Part shown: piece after piece, positions 32,465-40,572 of the stretch | Layout: each line of letters starts with the position of its first letter | Position numbering within the stretch: the stretch's first letter is position 1 | NCBI GenBank assembly: GCA_035297385.1 | Contig: DATGZD010000159.1 | Location: 1-40,935, forward strand | Direction of reading: 5' to 3' | DNA from: UBA11855 sp035297385 | GTDB taxonomy: Archaea > Thermoproteota > Bathyarchaeia > Bathyarchaeales > Bathycorpusculaceae | DNA length: 40,935 nucleotides | Notes under the pieces: model-generated | Seen by the model: only the letters and a program-made list of their open reading frames with translations | What the model was told of the DNA's origin: nothing | The model's database searches: none | Made by a program: the position numbers and the translations under genes

Positions 32465-35029
32465 ATGCAGAAAACAAGAACTATAGCGAAGGCAATTGGA
32501 GTCATTACTATTGTTTTAATGATTGTATCAACTCTATCAATAATTAACGTATCAGCCCAACAACAACTTGCAGCTCAACAACCAGTAAGTGGACCATTAC
32601 CAGCTGGAGCCACAGTTGATGTGCAAGCCTACACAAAGGCTTACTTAAGCTTTAGACCCAATCCAGTTGGTCTTGGTCAACCCTTCTTGGTAAATCTTTG
32701 GGTTACACCTGCTCCTGGTGCTCAACGACAATACTTGGCTTACAAGGTGACGATAACTAAACCCGATGGAACAACTCAAACGCTCACGATGGATTCTTAC
32801 GTAGCAGATGGAACAGCCTGGTTTGAATACGTAGCTGATCAAGTAGGTGAGTGGAAATTAAAATGGGAATTTCCAGGAATCTACTTCCCAGCTGGACGAT
32901 ACTTTGAAGGTAAGATAATTAATGCCACAAGTGGAGGACAAGTGTATAGCCAAGCAGTGTATTGTCCTCCTGATGCAACTGAAGAACAAAAACTGACAGT
33001 TCAGGAAGATATAGTGTGGTCTTGGCCTCCAGCGCCATTACCAACTGATTATTGGACACGACCAGTCAATGAAGAGAACAGAGAATGGTGGCCGATCTTA
33101 GGCAATTATCCATGGTATGGACCAGGAGGTGGCTCAATGTGGGATCAACTCTATCCAAATACAAATCCATATGCAAACCCTGCTTATGCTTTCGTCCCTT
33201 GGGTTCAAGGACCAAATAGTCCACATGTAGTTTGGAAACGGGAATACTCATTAGGCGGATTATTGGGTGGTGACTTGGGAGCAGCATCCAGCGTTTACTG
33301 GTCAGATTGGTATAACAGACCAACTATAATCTTAGCTGGAAGAGGTTACCAAGCAATCACTAAGCCTAGTTCAACTGGACCAAGTGGTCAAACATACTGG
33401 CAGTCCTATGATTTACGCACTGGTGAAATATTCTGGGAACGACCACTGTTTACTGGAGAAGCAGAACCCACTCTAATAGAATATGGCATTACATCATTAG
33501 CAGTCCCTGGTGTTCAACCAAAACCAGATACACCTTACATAATGTCAATTAGCAACGGCTACCTGAGAAAATATGAAGTCGTTAACGGTTACATGCTACT
33601 GAACGTATCTATTGCACCATTGACAGGAAGCGGAGGCACTTATTATAGGAATGGATACTGCTTAGCAGTCCAAGACCTAGGGGCCACTGCAGGTGCAAAT
33701 AGATACCGATTAATCAATTGGACAACTTTTGGCACAGCTACCAGCCTTGCTAGCAGAATTGTAAGCAACACTACTTATGGCCGTAGCAGTTTACCAGGAG
33801 GACAAACAACAGACTATCAAGTAGGCATAGGCACAACTATAGCTGGTGTGGATTCAGGTGGAATTCGAATTGGACAAAGAATTGAGAGCTACGATCTAGC
33901 GACAGGTACCTTACTTTGGAATAAAACAACTGAAGAGCCACAATACAGTGGAGCCTCAAACGTAGCTGATCATGGAAAAATTGCTATACTCTCAGCAAAA
34001 GGCTATTACGTAGCATATGACTTGCGCACGGGAACTCAAGCATGGAAAACAAAATCTCTTGATTATCCATGGGATGAACCAGGCTGGGGAAGCTACTCAG
34101 TCATATCAGCATATGGTAAACTGTACTGGTTTGCTCAAACAGGAATTTATGCAATAGACTGGGATACAGGCAATATAGACTGGAAGTATGAAATAAAGAC
34201 GCCCTTTCCATACGAAACTGAATATACTAGCGCCAACGGAACAACCGTCTATCCATTCCATGCACCTGGAATATGCGCAGATGGAAAAATATACGCGTAC
34301 GCTTGCGAGCATTCACCTGAGACTCCTTTCTACCGAGGTCTACCAACCCTCTGCATCAACGCAACTACAGGCGAACTAATATGGAAAATAGCAATGTCCG
34401 GATCAGGTCAACATACCCGTGTAGCTAGTCAGCTTCGTGTAGCAGACGGCTACTTAACACTGGGCACGAGAGACGGCTATATGTACGTGTTTGGTAAAGG
34501 CAAAAGCCAAACAACCGTAACAGCACCTGACACTATTATCGCCAAAGGAAGCGGCCTCGTAATAAAAGGAACTGTATTGGATATATCTCCAGCCCAACCT
34601 AACACTCCATGCGTTTCAAAAGATTCAATGACTTTACAGATGGAACACATACACATGCAGACCGCAATCGATGGCATATGGCATAATGAAACCTTAATGG
34701 GCGTTCCAGTATCATTAACAGCCGTTGGTTCAGATGGCAGCTATGTTGACCTAGGCACAGTAACCACAGACGGATACTATGGAACATTCAGTAAAGTATG
34801 GACACCAGACAAGGAAGGTGACTATAAGATCATTGCCTCTTTTGCAGGCGACGATTCTTATGGAAGTTCAGCTGCGTCTACCGCTGTCTCGATAGGTCCA
34901 GCACCAGCAGGAATCACTATCCCAGAACAAATACAACCAATAGATTATACAATGACAATCATTGCTGGAGTAATAGCTGTTATAATTGTAGTTGCTATAG
35001 CTACAATACTACTCTACAGAAAGAGATAG
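32465..35029 (+). CDS. PQQ-like propeller surface protein, array copy 5
   Basis: 854 residues from ATG 32465; a TTG 27 bases earlier is in frame but would place the ribosome binding site AAAAGGAGAAAG inside the gene, so it is rejected. Signal peptide 1-32. Ig-like domain LSFRPNPVGLGQPFLVNLW, FEYVADQVGEWKLKWEF. LPTDYWTRPV linker followed by NREWWPILGNYPWYGPGGGS. Propeller repeats DLRTGEIFWE, DLATGTLLWN, DLRTGTQAWK, DWDTGNIDWKYE. Stalk SPAQPNTPCVSKDSM with MEHIHMQ in place of MEYLHMQ. The anchor reads IDYTMTIIAG instead of PDYTMTI, then a helix and YRKR, the only copy ending in Arg. Its fusion-free single-gene unit has its own promoter and terminator. Confidence 0.9.
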   Translation: MQKTRTIAKAIGVITIVLMIVSTLSIINVSAQQQLAAQQPVSGPLPAGATVDVQAYTKAYLSFRPNPVGLGQPFLVNLWVTPAPGAQRQYLAYKVTITKPDGTTQTLTMDSYVADGTAWFEYVADQVGEWKLKWEFPGIYFPAGRYFEGKIINATSGGQVYSQAVYCPPDATEEQKLTVQEDIVWSWPPAPLPTDYWTRPVNEENREWWPILGNYPWYGPGGGSMWDQLYPNTNPYANPAYAFVPWVQGPNSPHVVWKREYSLGGLLGGDLGAASSVYWSDWYNRPTIILAGRGYQAITKPSSTGPSGQTYWQSYDLRTGEIFWERPLFTGEAEPTLIEYGITSLAVPGVQPKPDTPYIMSISNGYLRKYEVVNGYMLLNVSIAPLTGSGGTYYRNGYCLAVQDLGATAGANRYRLINWTTFGTATSLASRIVSNTTYGRSSLPGGQTTDYQVGIGTTIAGVDSGGIRIGQRIESYDLATGTLLWNKTTEEPQYSGASNVADHGKIAILSAKGYYVAYDLRTGTQAWKTKSLDYPWDEPGWGSYSVISAYGKLYWFAQTGIYAIDWDTGNIDWKYEIKTPFPYETEYTSANGTTVYPFHAPGICADGKIYAYACEHSPETPFYRGLPTLCINATTGELIWKIAMSGSGQHTRVASQLRVADGYLTLGTRDGYMYVFGKGKSQTTVTAPDTIIAKGSGLVIKGTVLDISPAQPNTPCVSKDSMTLQMEHIHMQTAIDGIWHNETLMGVPVSLTAVGSDGSYVDLGTVTTDGYYGTFSKVWTPDKEGDYKIIASFAGDDSYGSSAASTAVSIGPAPAGITIPEQIQPIDYTMTIIAGVIAVIIVVAIATILLYRKR

Positions 35030-35051
35030 TCAATATATTACAAACCCAAAA

Positions 35052-35073
35052 TCTATTTCCTTCTTTTTTGTTC
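35052..35073 (+). terminator. Pyrimidine-rich terminator after array copy 5
   Basis: CTATTTCCTTCTTTTTTGTTC tract starting 23 bases after the stop. Confidence 0.5.
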
Positions 35074-35119
35074 AAAATCAAGCCTAATCATCCAAGATAC
35101 ATTACGGGATAATCTCTGA

Positions 35120-35139
35120 TTTAGACAAGACTTAAAACT
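35120..35139 (+). promoter_or_regulatory. Array promoter 6 (TTTAGACAAGACTTAAAACT)
   Basis: TTTAGACAA box with the TATA-like ACTTAAAAC, 43-45 bases before the hairpin. Confidence 0.55.
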
Positions 35140-35163
35140 GAATTAGGAACATACCTTGATTTT

Positions 35164-35185
35164 GTGAAGCTTGACGGAGCTTTGC
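35164..35185 (+). promoter_or_regulatory. Leader hairpin 6
   Basis: Stem GTGAAGCT/AGCTTTGC (8 pairs including two G-T) with 6-base loop TGACGG. It ends 24 bases before ATG 35210. Confidence 0.55.
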
Positions 35186-35209
35186 ATAAAAATAAAGGAG
35201 AAAAGAAAA

Positions 35210-37825
35210 ATGCAAAATTCACAGAAATTAGCAATTGCTATCGTTATTCTTTTGATAACTTCAATTACGTTAACAGTGCTACCGGTTCAGGCACAAGAAG
35301 GCGCTCATGGAGGATCAACGACAAGCACTGCCAATGGTTCTATGCCTCTTCCAGCAGGAGTAACTCCTGACGTTACGATTCCTGCTACTGCATACCTTAG
35401 CTTTAGACCAAACCCAGTGGGAATAGGACAATCGATATTGGTTAACTTATGGCTTACACCGCCAACCTCAGTGGCTCGCTACCTCTCAGGCTTAAAAGTG
35501 ACTATCACAAAACCAGACGGTACCCAAGATGTTGTAACTACAAACACCTACTATGCGGATGGAACAGCATGGTTCGAATACACCGCCGATCAAGTTGGAA
35601 CTTGGAAACTAAAGTTCGATTTCCCAGGCGGTTACTTTCCTGGAGGCAACTATACTGTTGTAGATACGCTTTCACCAAACTATCCTCTACCCTATATTGA
35701 AGTTCTACCCCGATCATGCTACTACACCCCAGACTCTACTGAAGAACAAACACTAACAGTTCAACAAGACCTAATAGCATCCTGGCCCCCAAGAGCACTA
35801 CCAACAGATTACTGGACAAGACCAGTACCCTTCGAAAACAGAGAATGGGTTGCAATTCTAGGCGATTATCCATGGAATGGCCCAGGTGGTGGCCCCAATT
35901 GGCCAGCTAACACCAATCCGTACTGGAGCAGCAGCTACAGTTTTACTCCCTACGTTCAAGCACCTAACACTGCTCATGTTGCTTGGAAACGAGTTGGAGC
36001 AATATCAGGTCTGATTGGCGATGGCTTTGGATATGAAGCATTAACAAGCAGCGGCGGCAACCCAAGCATAATCTTCCAAGGAAGATGCTACCAATCAATT
36101 TCAAGAATTAGCACCAGCGGAACAGGAAGCCAAAACTTCTGGCAATGCTACGACCTAAGAACTGGAAACGTATACTGGGAAAGACCGGTATATTCAGGGG
36201 AAACCTTACCCTCAGTAATAGAATACGACGCAGGCACATCTGAAACACCTGGAGCAGAAGCAAGAGCCGGAGCATCCGCCTCATTAGTAGCACTACCTAC
36301 TGGACGTCTTGTCAAATACAATACTTTAACAGGAGCTGTAAGTGCAAATATCTCTATCCCATCTTTCACTGCAAGCACATACTACATGAATCGGTATGTC
36401 ATGAGCGTCCAAACCATCAGTTCGACAGGCGGCCTAGGTGCAGCTGGAACTCCCACTGCTGGAATATACCGTTTAATCAATTGGACAACACAAGGAACAA
36501 GCAGCGATTTCAATACTAGAATTATCAGCAATATTTCTTGGCCTCGCAACGGTCTACCAAGATTAATAGATTGGCAAGTAGGAATTGGATGTGTTGCAAA
36601 CGAAATTAACTTCTTTGACCTAGCGAATATGGGCTTTCCATATGTAGATATAAACTATGATAATGCAACTGGAATTCGTTACGGAACACGTGTCAAAGCC
36701 TACAGTCTTATAACTGGAAAAGAGATTTGGGACGTATCAGTGCCAGACAATACAATCTACAGTAGTTCAGCAAGCGTTGCAGATCATGGAAAAGTTGCTA
36801 TCTTCATGCGAGATGGTCCCTACGGAATAATGTGCTGGGATCTTACTACTGGCAAAATAGCTTGGACAGCACCCAAGTTAGATTATCCATGGGATGCACC
36901 GGGTTTCGGAGCTTATGCAATACAATCAGCGTACGGCAACATTTATCGTGAATGCTACTCTGGCGTATACGCAGTAGATTGGAGCACAGGGAAGATTTCC
37001 TGGAAGTATGAGGCACCAGCTGTCCCGTTCGAGTCACCCTATACTGGCGCTAATGGCACAGGAGTATACTCATGGAACTCTGGAGGCATAGTTGCAGATG
37101 GAAAAATCTACCTATACAACACAGAACATACACCCTCAGCTCCAATTACAAGAGGTTGGGGCCTTCACTGTATAGATGCACTCACAGGCAAAGGAATATG
37201 GAACATAACTACGCCCGGAGCAGTAGGTGCAGTAGCAGACGGGTACTTGTCTGTTGGATGCACAGATGGTGTACAGTACATCTTTGGAAAAAGCAAGAGC
37301 GCAACAACTATTTCAGCTCCTGATATGGCAGTTTCAAAAGGTACAACACTTGTCATAAAAGGAACTTTATTAGACCAATCGCCAGCTCAACCAAATACAC
37401 CATGCGTATCAAAAGATTCTATGAGAACTCAAATGGAATATTTGCACAAACAACAACCAATTGACGGCATATGGCATAACCTGACAATTGCGGGTGTTCC
37501 AGTCAAATTGACGGCGATCAGCTCAGACGGATCCTTTACTGATATAGGTACTGTAATAACCGATGGTTACTATGGTACATTCAGTAAATCTTGGACTCCA
37601 CCCAACGAGGGAGATTACACAATTATAGCCTCTTTTGCCGGTGATGATTCATATGCAAGTTCAGCTGCAGCAACAGCAATATTCGTCGGACCAACACCAA
37701 CATCTAACACTGGACAACAACAGCAAATCACTGTTCCAGACTATACAATGACAATAGTAGCTGGAATTGCTGCTGTCATTATAGCAGTCGCAATAGTTGG
37801 AGTGCTTGTAGTTAGAAAAAAGTAA
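35210..37825 (+). CDS. PQQ-like propeller surface protein, array copy 6
   Basis: 871 residues from ATG 35210; an in-frame ATG at 35171 overlaps the hairpin and the ribosome binding site (AAAGGAGAAAAG) and is rejected. The signal peptide begins MQNSQKLAIAIVILL, very close to copy 4. A His/Gly-containing mature start (EGAHGGSTTS) resembles copy 8. Ig-like domain LSFRPNPVGIGQSILVNLW; linker LPTDYWTRPV; segment GGGPNWPANTNPYW akin to copy 7. Propeller repeats DLRTGNVYWE, DLTTGKIAWT, DWSTGKISWKYE. It has an inserted stretch around IDWQVGIGCVANEINFFDLA not seen in most copies. Stalk SPAQPNTPCVSKDSM; anchor VPDYTMTIVAGIAA plus helix and VVRKK. Confidence 0.9.
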   Translation: MQNSQKLAIAIVILLITSITLTVLPVQAQEGAHGGSTTSTANGSMPLPAGVTPDVTIPATAYLSFRPNPVGIGQSILVNLWLTPPTSVARYLSGLKVTITKPDGTQDVVTTNTYYADGTAWFEYTADQVGTWKLKFDFPGGYFPGGNYTVVDTLSPNYPLPYIEVLPRSCYYTPDSTEEQTLTVQQDLIASWPPRALPTDYWTRPVPFENREWVAILGDYPWNGPGGGPNWPANTNPYWSSSYSFTPYVQAPNTAHVAWKRVGAISGLIGDGFGYEALTSSGGNPSIIFQGRCYQSISRISTSGTGSQNFWQCYDLRTGNVYWERPVYSGETLPSVIEYDAGTSETPGAEARAGASASLVALPTGRLVKYNTLTGAVSANISIPSFTASTYYMNRYVMSVQTISSTGGLGAAGTPTAGIYRLINWTTQGTSSDFNTRIISNISWPRNGLPRLIDWQVGIGCVANEINFFDLANMGFPYVDINYDNATGIRYGTRVKAYSLITGKEIWDVSVPDNTIYSSSASVADHGKVAIFMRDGPYGIMCWDLTTGKIAWTAPKLDYPWDAPGFGAYAIQSAYGNIYRECYSGVYAVDWSTGKISWKYEAPAVPFESPYTGANGTGVYSWNSGGIVADGKIYLYNTEHTPSAPITRGWGLHCIDALTGKGIWNITTPGAVGAVADGYLSVGCTDGVQYIFGKSKSATTISAPDMAVSKGTTLVIKGTLLDQSPAQPNTPCVSKDSMRTQMEYLHKQQPIDGIWHNLTIAGVPVKLTAISSDGSFTDIGTVITDGYYGTFSKSWTPPNEGDYTIIASFAGDDSYASSAAATAIFVGPTPTSNTGQQQQITVPDYTMTIVAGIAAVIIAVAIVGVLVVRKK

Positions 37826-37848
37826 GCGCTTCTTAGAATCCAAACTTA

Positions 37849-37868
37849 ATTTCCTCTTTTCTTTGTTC
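37849..37868 (+). terminator. Pyrimidine-rich terminator after array copy 6
   Basis: TTCCTCTTTTCTTTGTTC-containing tract starting about 25 bases after the stop at 37825. Confidence 0.5.
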
Positions 37869-37886
37869 TACACAGAAAAAGGCTAA

Positions 37887-37906
37887 TTCAGATAGTCTTA
37901 AAAACT
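37887..37906 (+). promoter_or_regulatory. Array promoter 7 (TTCAGATAGTCTTAAAAACT)
   Basis: A variant of the shared box with the TATA-like CTTAAAAAC. A second AT-rich stretch (ATTTTAAAC, about 37907-37915) is an alternative. It lies 43 bases before the hairpin. Confidence 0.5.
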
Positions 37907-37930
37907 ATTTTAAACTCATACACTGTTTTT

Positions 37931-37953
37931 GCGAAGCTCTTACCGAGCTTAGC
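37931..37953 (+). promoter_or_regulatory. Leader hairpin 7
   Basis: Stem GCGAAGCTC/GAGCTTAGC: eight pairs with a single G-A mismatch, 5-base loop TTACC. It ends 24 bases before ATG 37978. Confidence 0.6.
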
Positions 37954-37977
37954 ATATATTGAAAAGGAGAATAAAAA

Positions 37978-40392
37978 ATGAAATCAACAAAGAAAATGGC
38001 AGTTGTAACAGCAATAATTCTTTTGACAACATCTATAAATCTGATAGCAACTATACCCAGCGCTAATGCTGAACTTCAGATCATAACAACCGCGTATATG
38101 AGTGTAAGACCTAACCCCATAGGGTTAGGACAAACTATTCTCGTTAATGTTTGGCTTGTGCCCGCGATTCATGTGTCACGAACACAAACAGGATACATGG
38201 TCACCTTCACAAAACCAGATGGAACCAAAGATGTAGTTGGTCCATTAAATGCTTACCCCGGCGATTCGACAGCATGGTTTGAATACGCTGTAGATCAAAT
38301 CGGCACATGGAAAGTTAAATTCGATTATCCTGGAAAACATTTCCCTTCAGCGAATGTCTCCGTTGCAGCCGTAGGATTAAGTGGAACCATAATAATCGAC
38401 GATGCATACTATTTGCCCTCATCAACTAACGAACAAACATTTGCTGTACAGGAAGCGCCCGTCATGTCGTGGCCTATGTCACCATTACCAACAGATTACT
38501 GGACAAGACCTGTATCACCAGAAAACCGTGAATGGGCTCCTATATTAGGAGATTATCCTTGGACAGGATTAGGAGGAGGCACAAACTGGCCAGCTGAGAC
38601 CAATAAATACGCCAGCAATTACGGCTACACTCCATACGTTCAAGCACCTAGCACTGCGCACATAGCTTGGAAACGACAGGGCTCGATCTCAGGAATAATT
38701 GGAAGTGATCAAGGATTTGTATCCATGACAGGCGGAGGAGGTACTCCAAACATAATCTATCAAGGAAGAGCTTTCCAAAGCTATACTAAACCTGGAACTG
38801 GAACAACAGCACAGTCTTACTGGATGTGTTACGATATACGGACAGGAGAATTATACTGGGAGAGACCTCTCGTAACTGGCGAATCTGCTCCAACCGTGAT
38901 TGAATATTCAGGAACAAGTGCAAGCCTACTGTACATTGGTAACAGTAGATTAATCAAATACAATCCATATACAGGCGCAATAAGTGGCAACTATTCAATA
39001 TCCCCATTGACAACCGGTACGTATTATGTAAATGGATACTGCTTAACAGTGCAAGATTTAGGCGCCTCAAAAGCTCCAAACCAATACCGATTAATTAACT
39101 GGACAACATTAGGAAGCAGCACTAACTTTACAACGAGGATAATGAGCAACATTTCCTTCCCGCTCTCACGATACCGACAAGCTGACTATGAGGCTGGCAT
39201 GAGCATGTTCTCCGCATTCGAACCAACTCCATTAGGAGCATGGTACGGTTGGAACATGTCAGGACAGAGTCTAACAACTGGCCAAACACTCTGGAATACT
39301 GTAATCAGCGGTGATAGTGATAGCATGTATTCTCCAACATGCACAGTGGTAGATCATGGAAAAATTGCTATATGCGATATGAACAGGTACTGGTCATGCT
39401 ATGATTTAGCTTCAGGAAAACTACTTTGGAGAAGTGAAAAAGCTGATTACCCATGGGGATTCGGATGGGCTTACGCGGTCGAATCTGCCTATGGTCTTCT
39501 CTATGGACAAGGCTATGCAGGAGTCTTTGCTTATGATTGGGATACAGGAAAGATTGTTTGGCAATTCAAAGCCCCTACACCATACGAGTATGAAACACCT
39601 TATGTCGACGCCAACGGAACAGGAGCATATTCCTTCAACGGAGGCGCTCTAATAGCAGATGGAAAACTCTACACATACAACACTGAACATACACCAACAC
39701 AACCAATAACCCGAGGCTGGAGACTATTCTGCATAAACGCCACAACTGGCGAAGGAATATGGAACATAACAGGCTCCATGAGTGCAGGCGCAATCGCAGA
39801 CGGATATCTCGCCGCATCCAACACGTATGACGGCTACATGTATGTATTTGGTAAAGGCAAAAGTGCTACAACAGTTACTGCACCAGATGTTAGTGTGCCA
39901 CTTGGAACAGCATTAACAATTAAGGGCGCAGTCTTAGACCAATCACCTTCGCAGCCAAACACACCATGTGTTTCAAAAGATTCTATGACAACTCAAATGG
40001 AGTACTTACATATGCAACATCCAATCGATGGAATCGACCATAAAGCTCAGATGACTGGCGTTCCTGTAACGTTAACAGCGGTGGATTCTAAAGGCGAAGT
40101 AACACCAATCGGCACAACCATAACTAATGCGTATTATGGTACATTTAGTTATGAATGGACACCATCAAAACAAGATAAATACACGATTACTACATCCTTT
40201 GCAGGCGATGATTCGTACAGCAGTTCAGGAGCCGCAACTGCGGTTATAGTTGCACCCGCACCGGTAACACCTGACACTAGTAATCAACAACAAATTACAG
40301 TTCCAGATTATACAATGACCATTATTGCTGGAGTTATAGCAGTAATACTTGCTGTTGCCATAGCTGCGATAGTGCTTTACAGGAAGAAATAG
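37978..40392 (+). CDS. PQQ-like propeller surface protein, array copy 7
   Basis: 804 residues, ATG start behind AAAAGGAGAATAAA. Signal peptide 1-31; the mature protein starts almost directly with the Ig-like domain (MSVRPNPIGLGQTILVNVW), lacking the 20-30 residue polar lead of copies 2-6. TAWFEYAVDQIGTWKVKFDY; linker LPTDYWTRPV; GGGTNWPAETNKYASNYGY. Propeller repeats DIRTGELYWE, DLASGKLLWR, DWDTGKIVWQF, NATTGEGIWN. Stalk SPSQPNTPCVSKDSM and MEYLHMQHPIDG. Anchor VPDYTMTIIAGVIA, helix and YRKK. The stalk text DHKAQMTGVPVTLTAVDS is closest to copy 3, while the propeller is closest to copy 6, consistent with exchange between copies. Confidence 0.9.
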   Translation: MKSTKKMAVVTAIILLTTSINLIATIPSANAELQIITTAYMSVRPNPIGLGQTILVNVWLVPAIHVSRTQTGYMVTFTKPDGTKDVVGPLNAYPGDSTAWFEYAVDQIGTWKVKFDYPGKHFPSANVSVAAVGLSGTIIIDDAYYLPSSTNEQTFAVQEAPVMSWPMSPLPTDYWTRPVSPENREWAPILGDYPWTGLGGGTNWPAETNKYASNYGYTPYVQAPSTAHIAWKRQGSISGIIGSDQGFVSMTGGGGTPNIIYQGRAFQSYTKPGTGTTAQSYWMCYDIRTGELYWERPLVTGESAPTVIEYSGTSASLLYIGNSRLIKYNPYTGAISGNYSISPLTTGTYYVNGYCLTVQDLGASKAPNQYRLINWTTLGSSTNFTTRIMSNISFPLSRYRQADYEAGMSMFSAFEPTPLGAWYGWNMSGQSLTTGQTLWNTVISGDSDSMYSPTCTVVDHGKIAICDMNRYWSCYDLASGKLLWRSEKADYPWGFGWAYAVESAYGLLYGQGYAGVFAYDWDTGKIVWQFKAPTPYEYETPYVDANGTGAYSFNGGALIADGKLYTYNTEHTPTQPITRGWRLFCINATTGEGIWNITGSMSAGAIADGYLAASNTYDGYMYVFGKGKSATTVTAPDVSVPLGTALTIKGAVLDQSPSQPNTPCVSKDSMTTQMEYLHMQHPIDGIDHKAQMTGVPVTLTAVDSKGEVTPIGTTITNAYYGTFSYEWTPSKQDKYTITTSFAGDDSYSSSGAATAVIVAPAPVTPDTSNQQQITVPDYTMTIIAGVIAVILAVAIAAIVLYRKK

Positions 40393-40417
40393 TATTGAAA
40401 AATAATATCTAAACTTA

Positions 40418-40436
40418 GCTTCCCTTCTTTCTTTTA
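40418..40436 (+). terminator. Pyrimidine-rich terminator after array copy 7
   Basis: GCTTCCCTTCTTTCTTTT tract starting about 26 bases after the stop at 40392. Confidence 0.5.
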
Positions 40437-40484
40437 ATCCTTTTGTGATCGAATATCCTCTATCAAAAAAGTGTTTGAGAGTTA

Positions 40485-40503
40485 GTTAGACAAATTATAA
40501 ATT
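40485..40503 (+). promoter_or_regulatory. Array promoter 8 (GTTAGACAAATTATAAATT)
   Basis: TTAGACAA box joined to the TATA element AATTATAAAT, 45 bases before the hairpin, closely matching promoters 4 and 5. Confidence 0.55.
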
Positions 40504-40530
40504 CTCTTTGACCACAATACCTTGTTTTTG

Positions 40531-40547
40531 CAAAGCTTAAGGCTTTG
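40531..40547 (+). promoter_or_regulatory. Leader hairpin 8
   Basis: Stem CAAAGC/GCTTTG with loop TTAAG. It ends 25 bases before ATG 40573. The preceding CCTTGTTTTTGC also occurs before hairpin 3. Confidence 0.55.
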
Positions 40548-40572
40548 ACAAATTGAAAGGAGAATAAAGAAA

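Noticed and set aside
35171..35209. Upstream ATG for array copy 6 adding 13 residues
   Set aside because: It overlaps the leader hairpin and the ribosome binding site, and the next ATG (35210) gives a signal peptide identical at its start to copy 4.
21488..40547. Regularly repeated short palindromes considered as a CRISPR-like or mobile repeat array
   Set aside because: The repeats are 2.5-2.9 kb apart, each tied to a gene start at fixed spacing, and they vary in sequence while keeping pairing. This fits leader elements, not CRISPR or insertion sequences.
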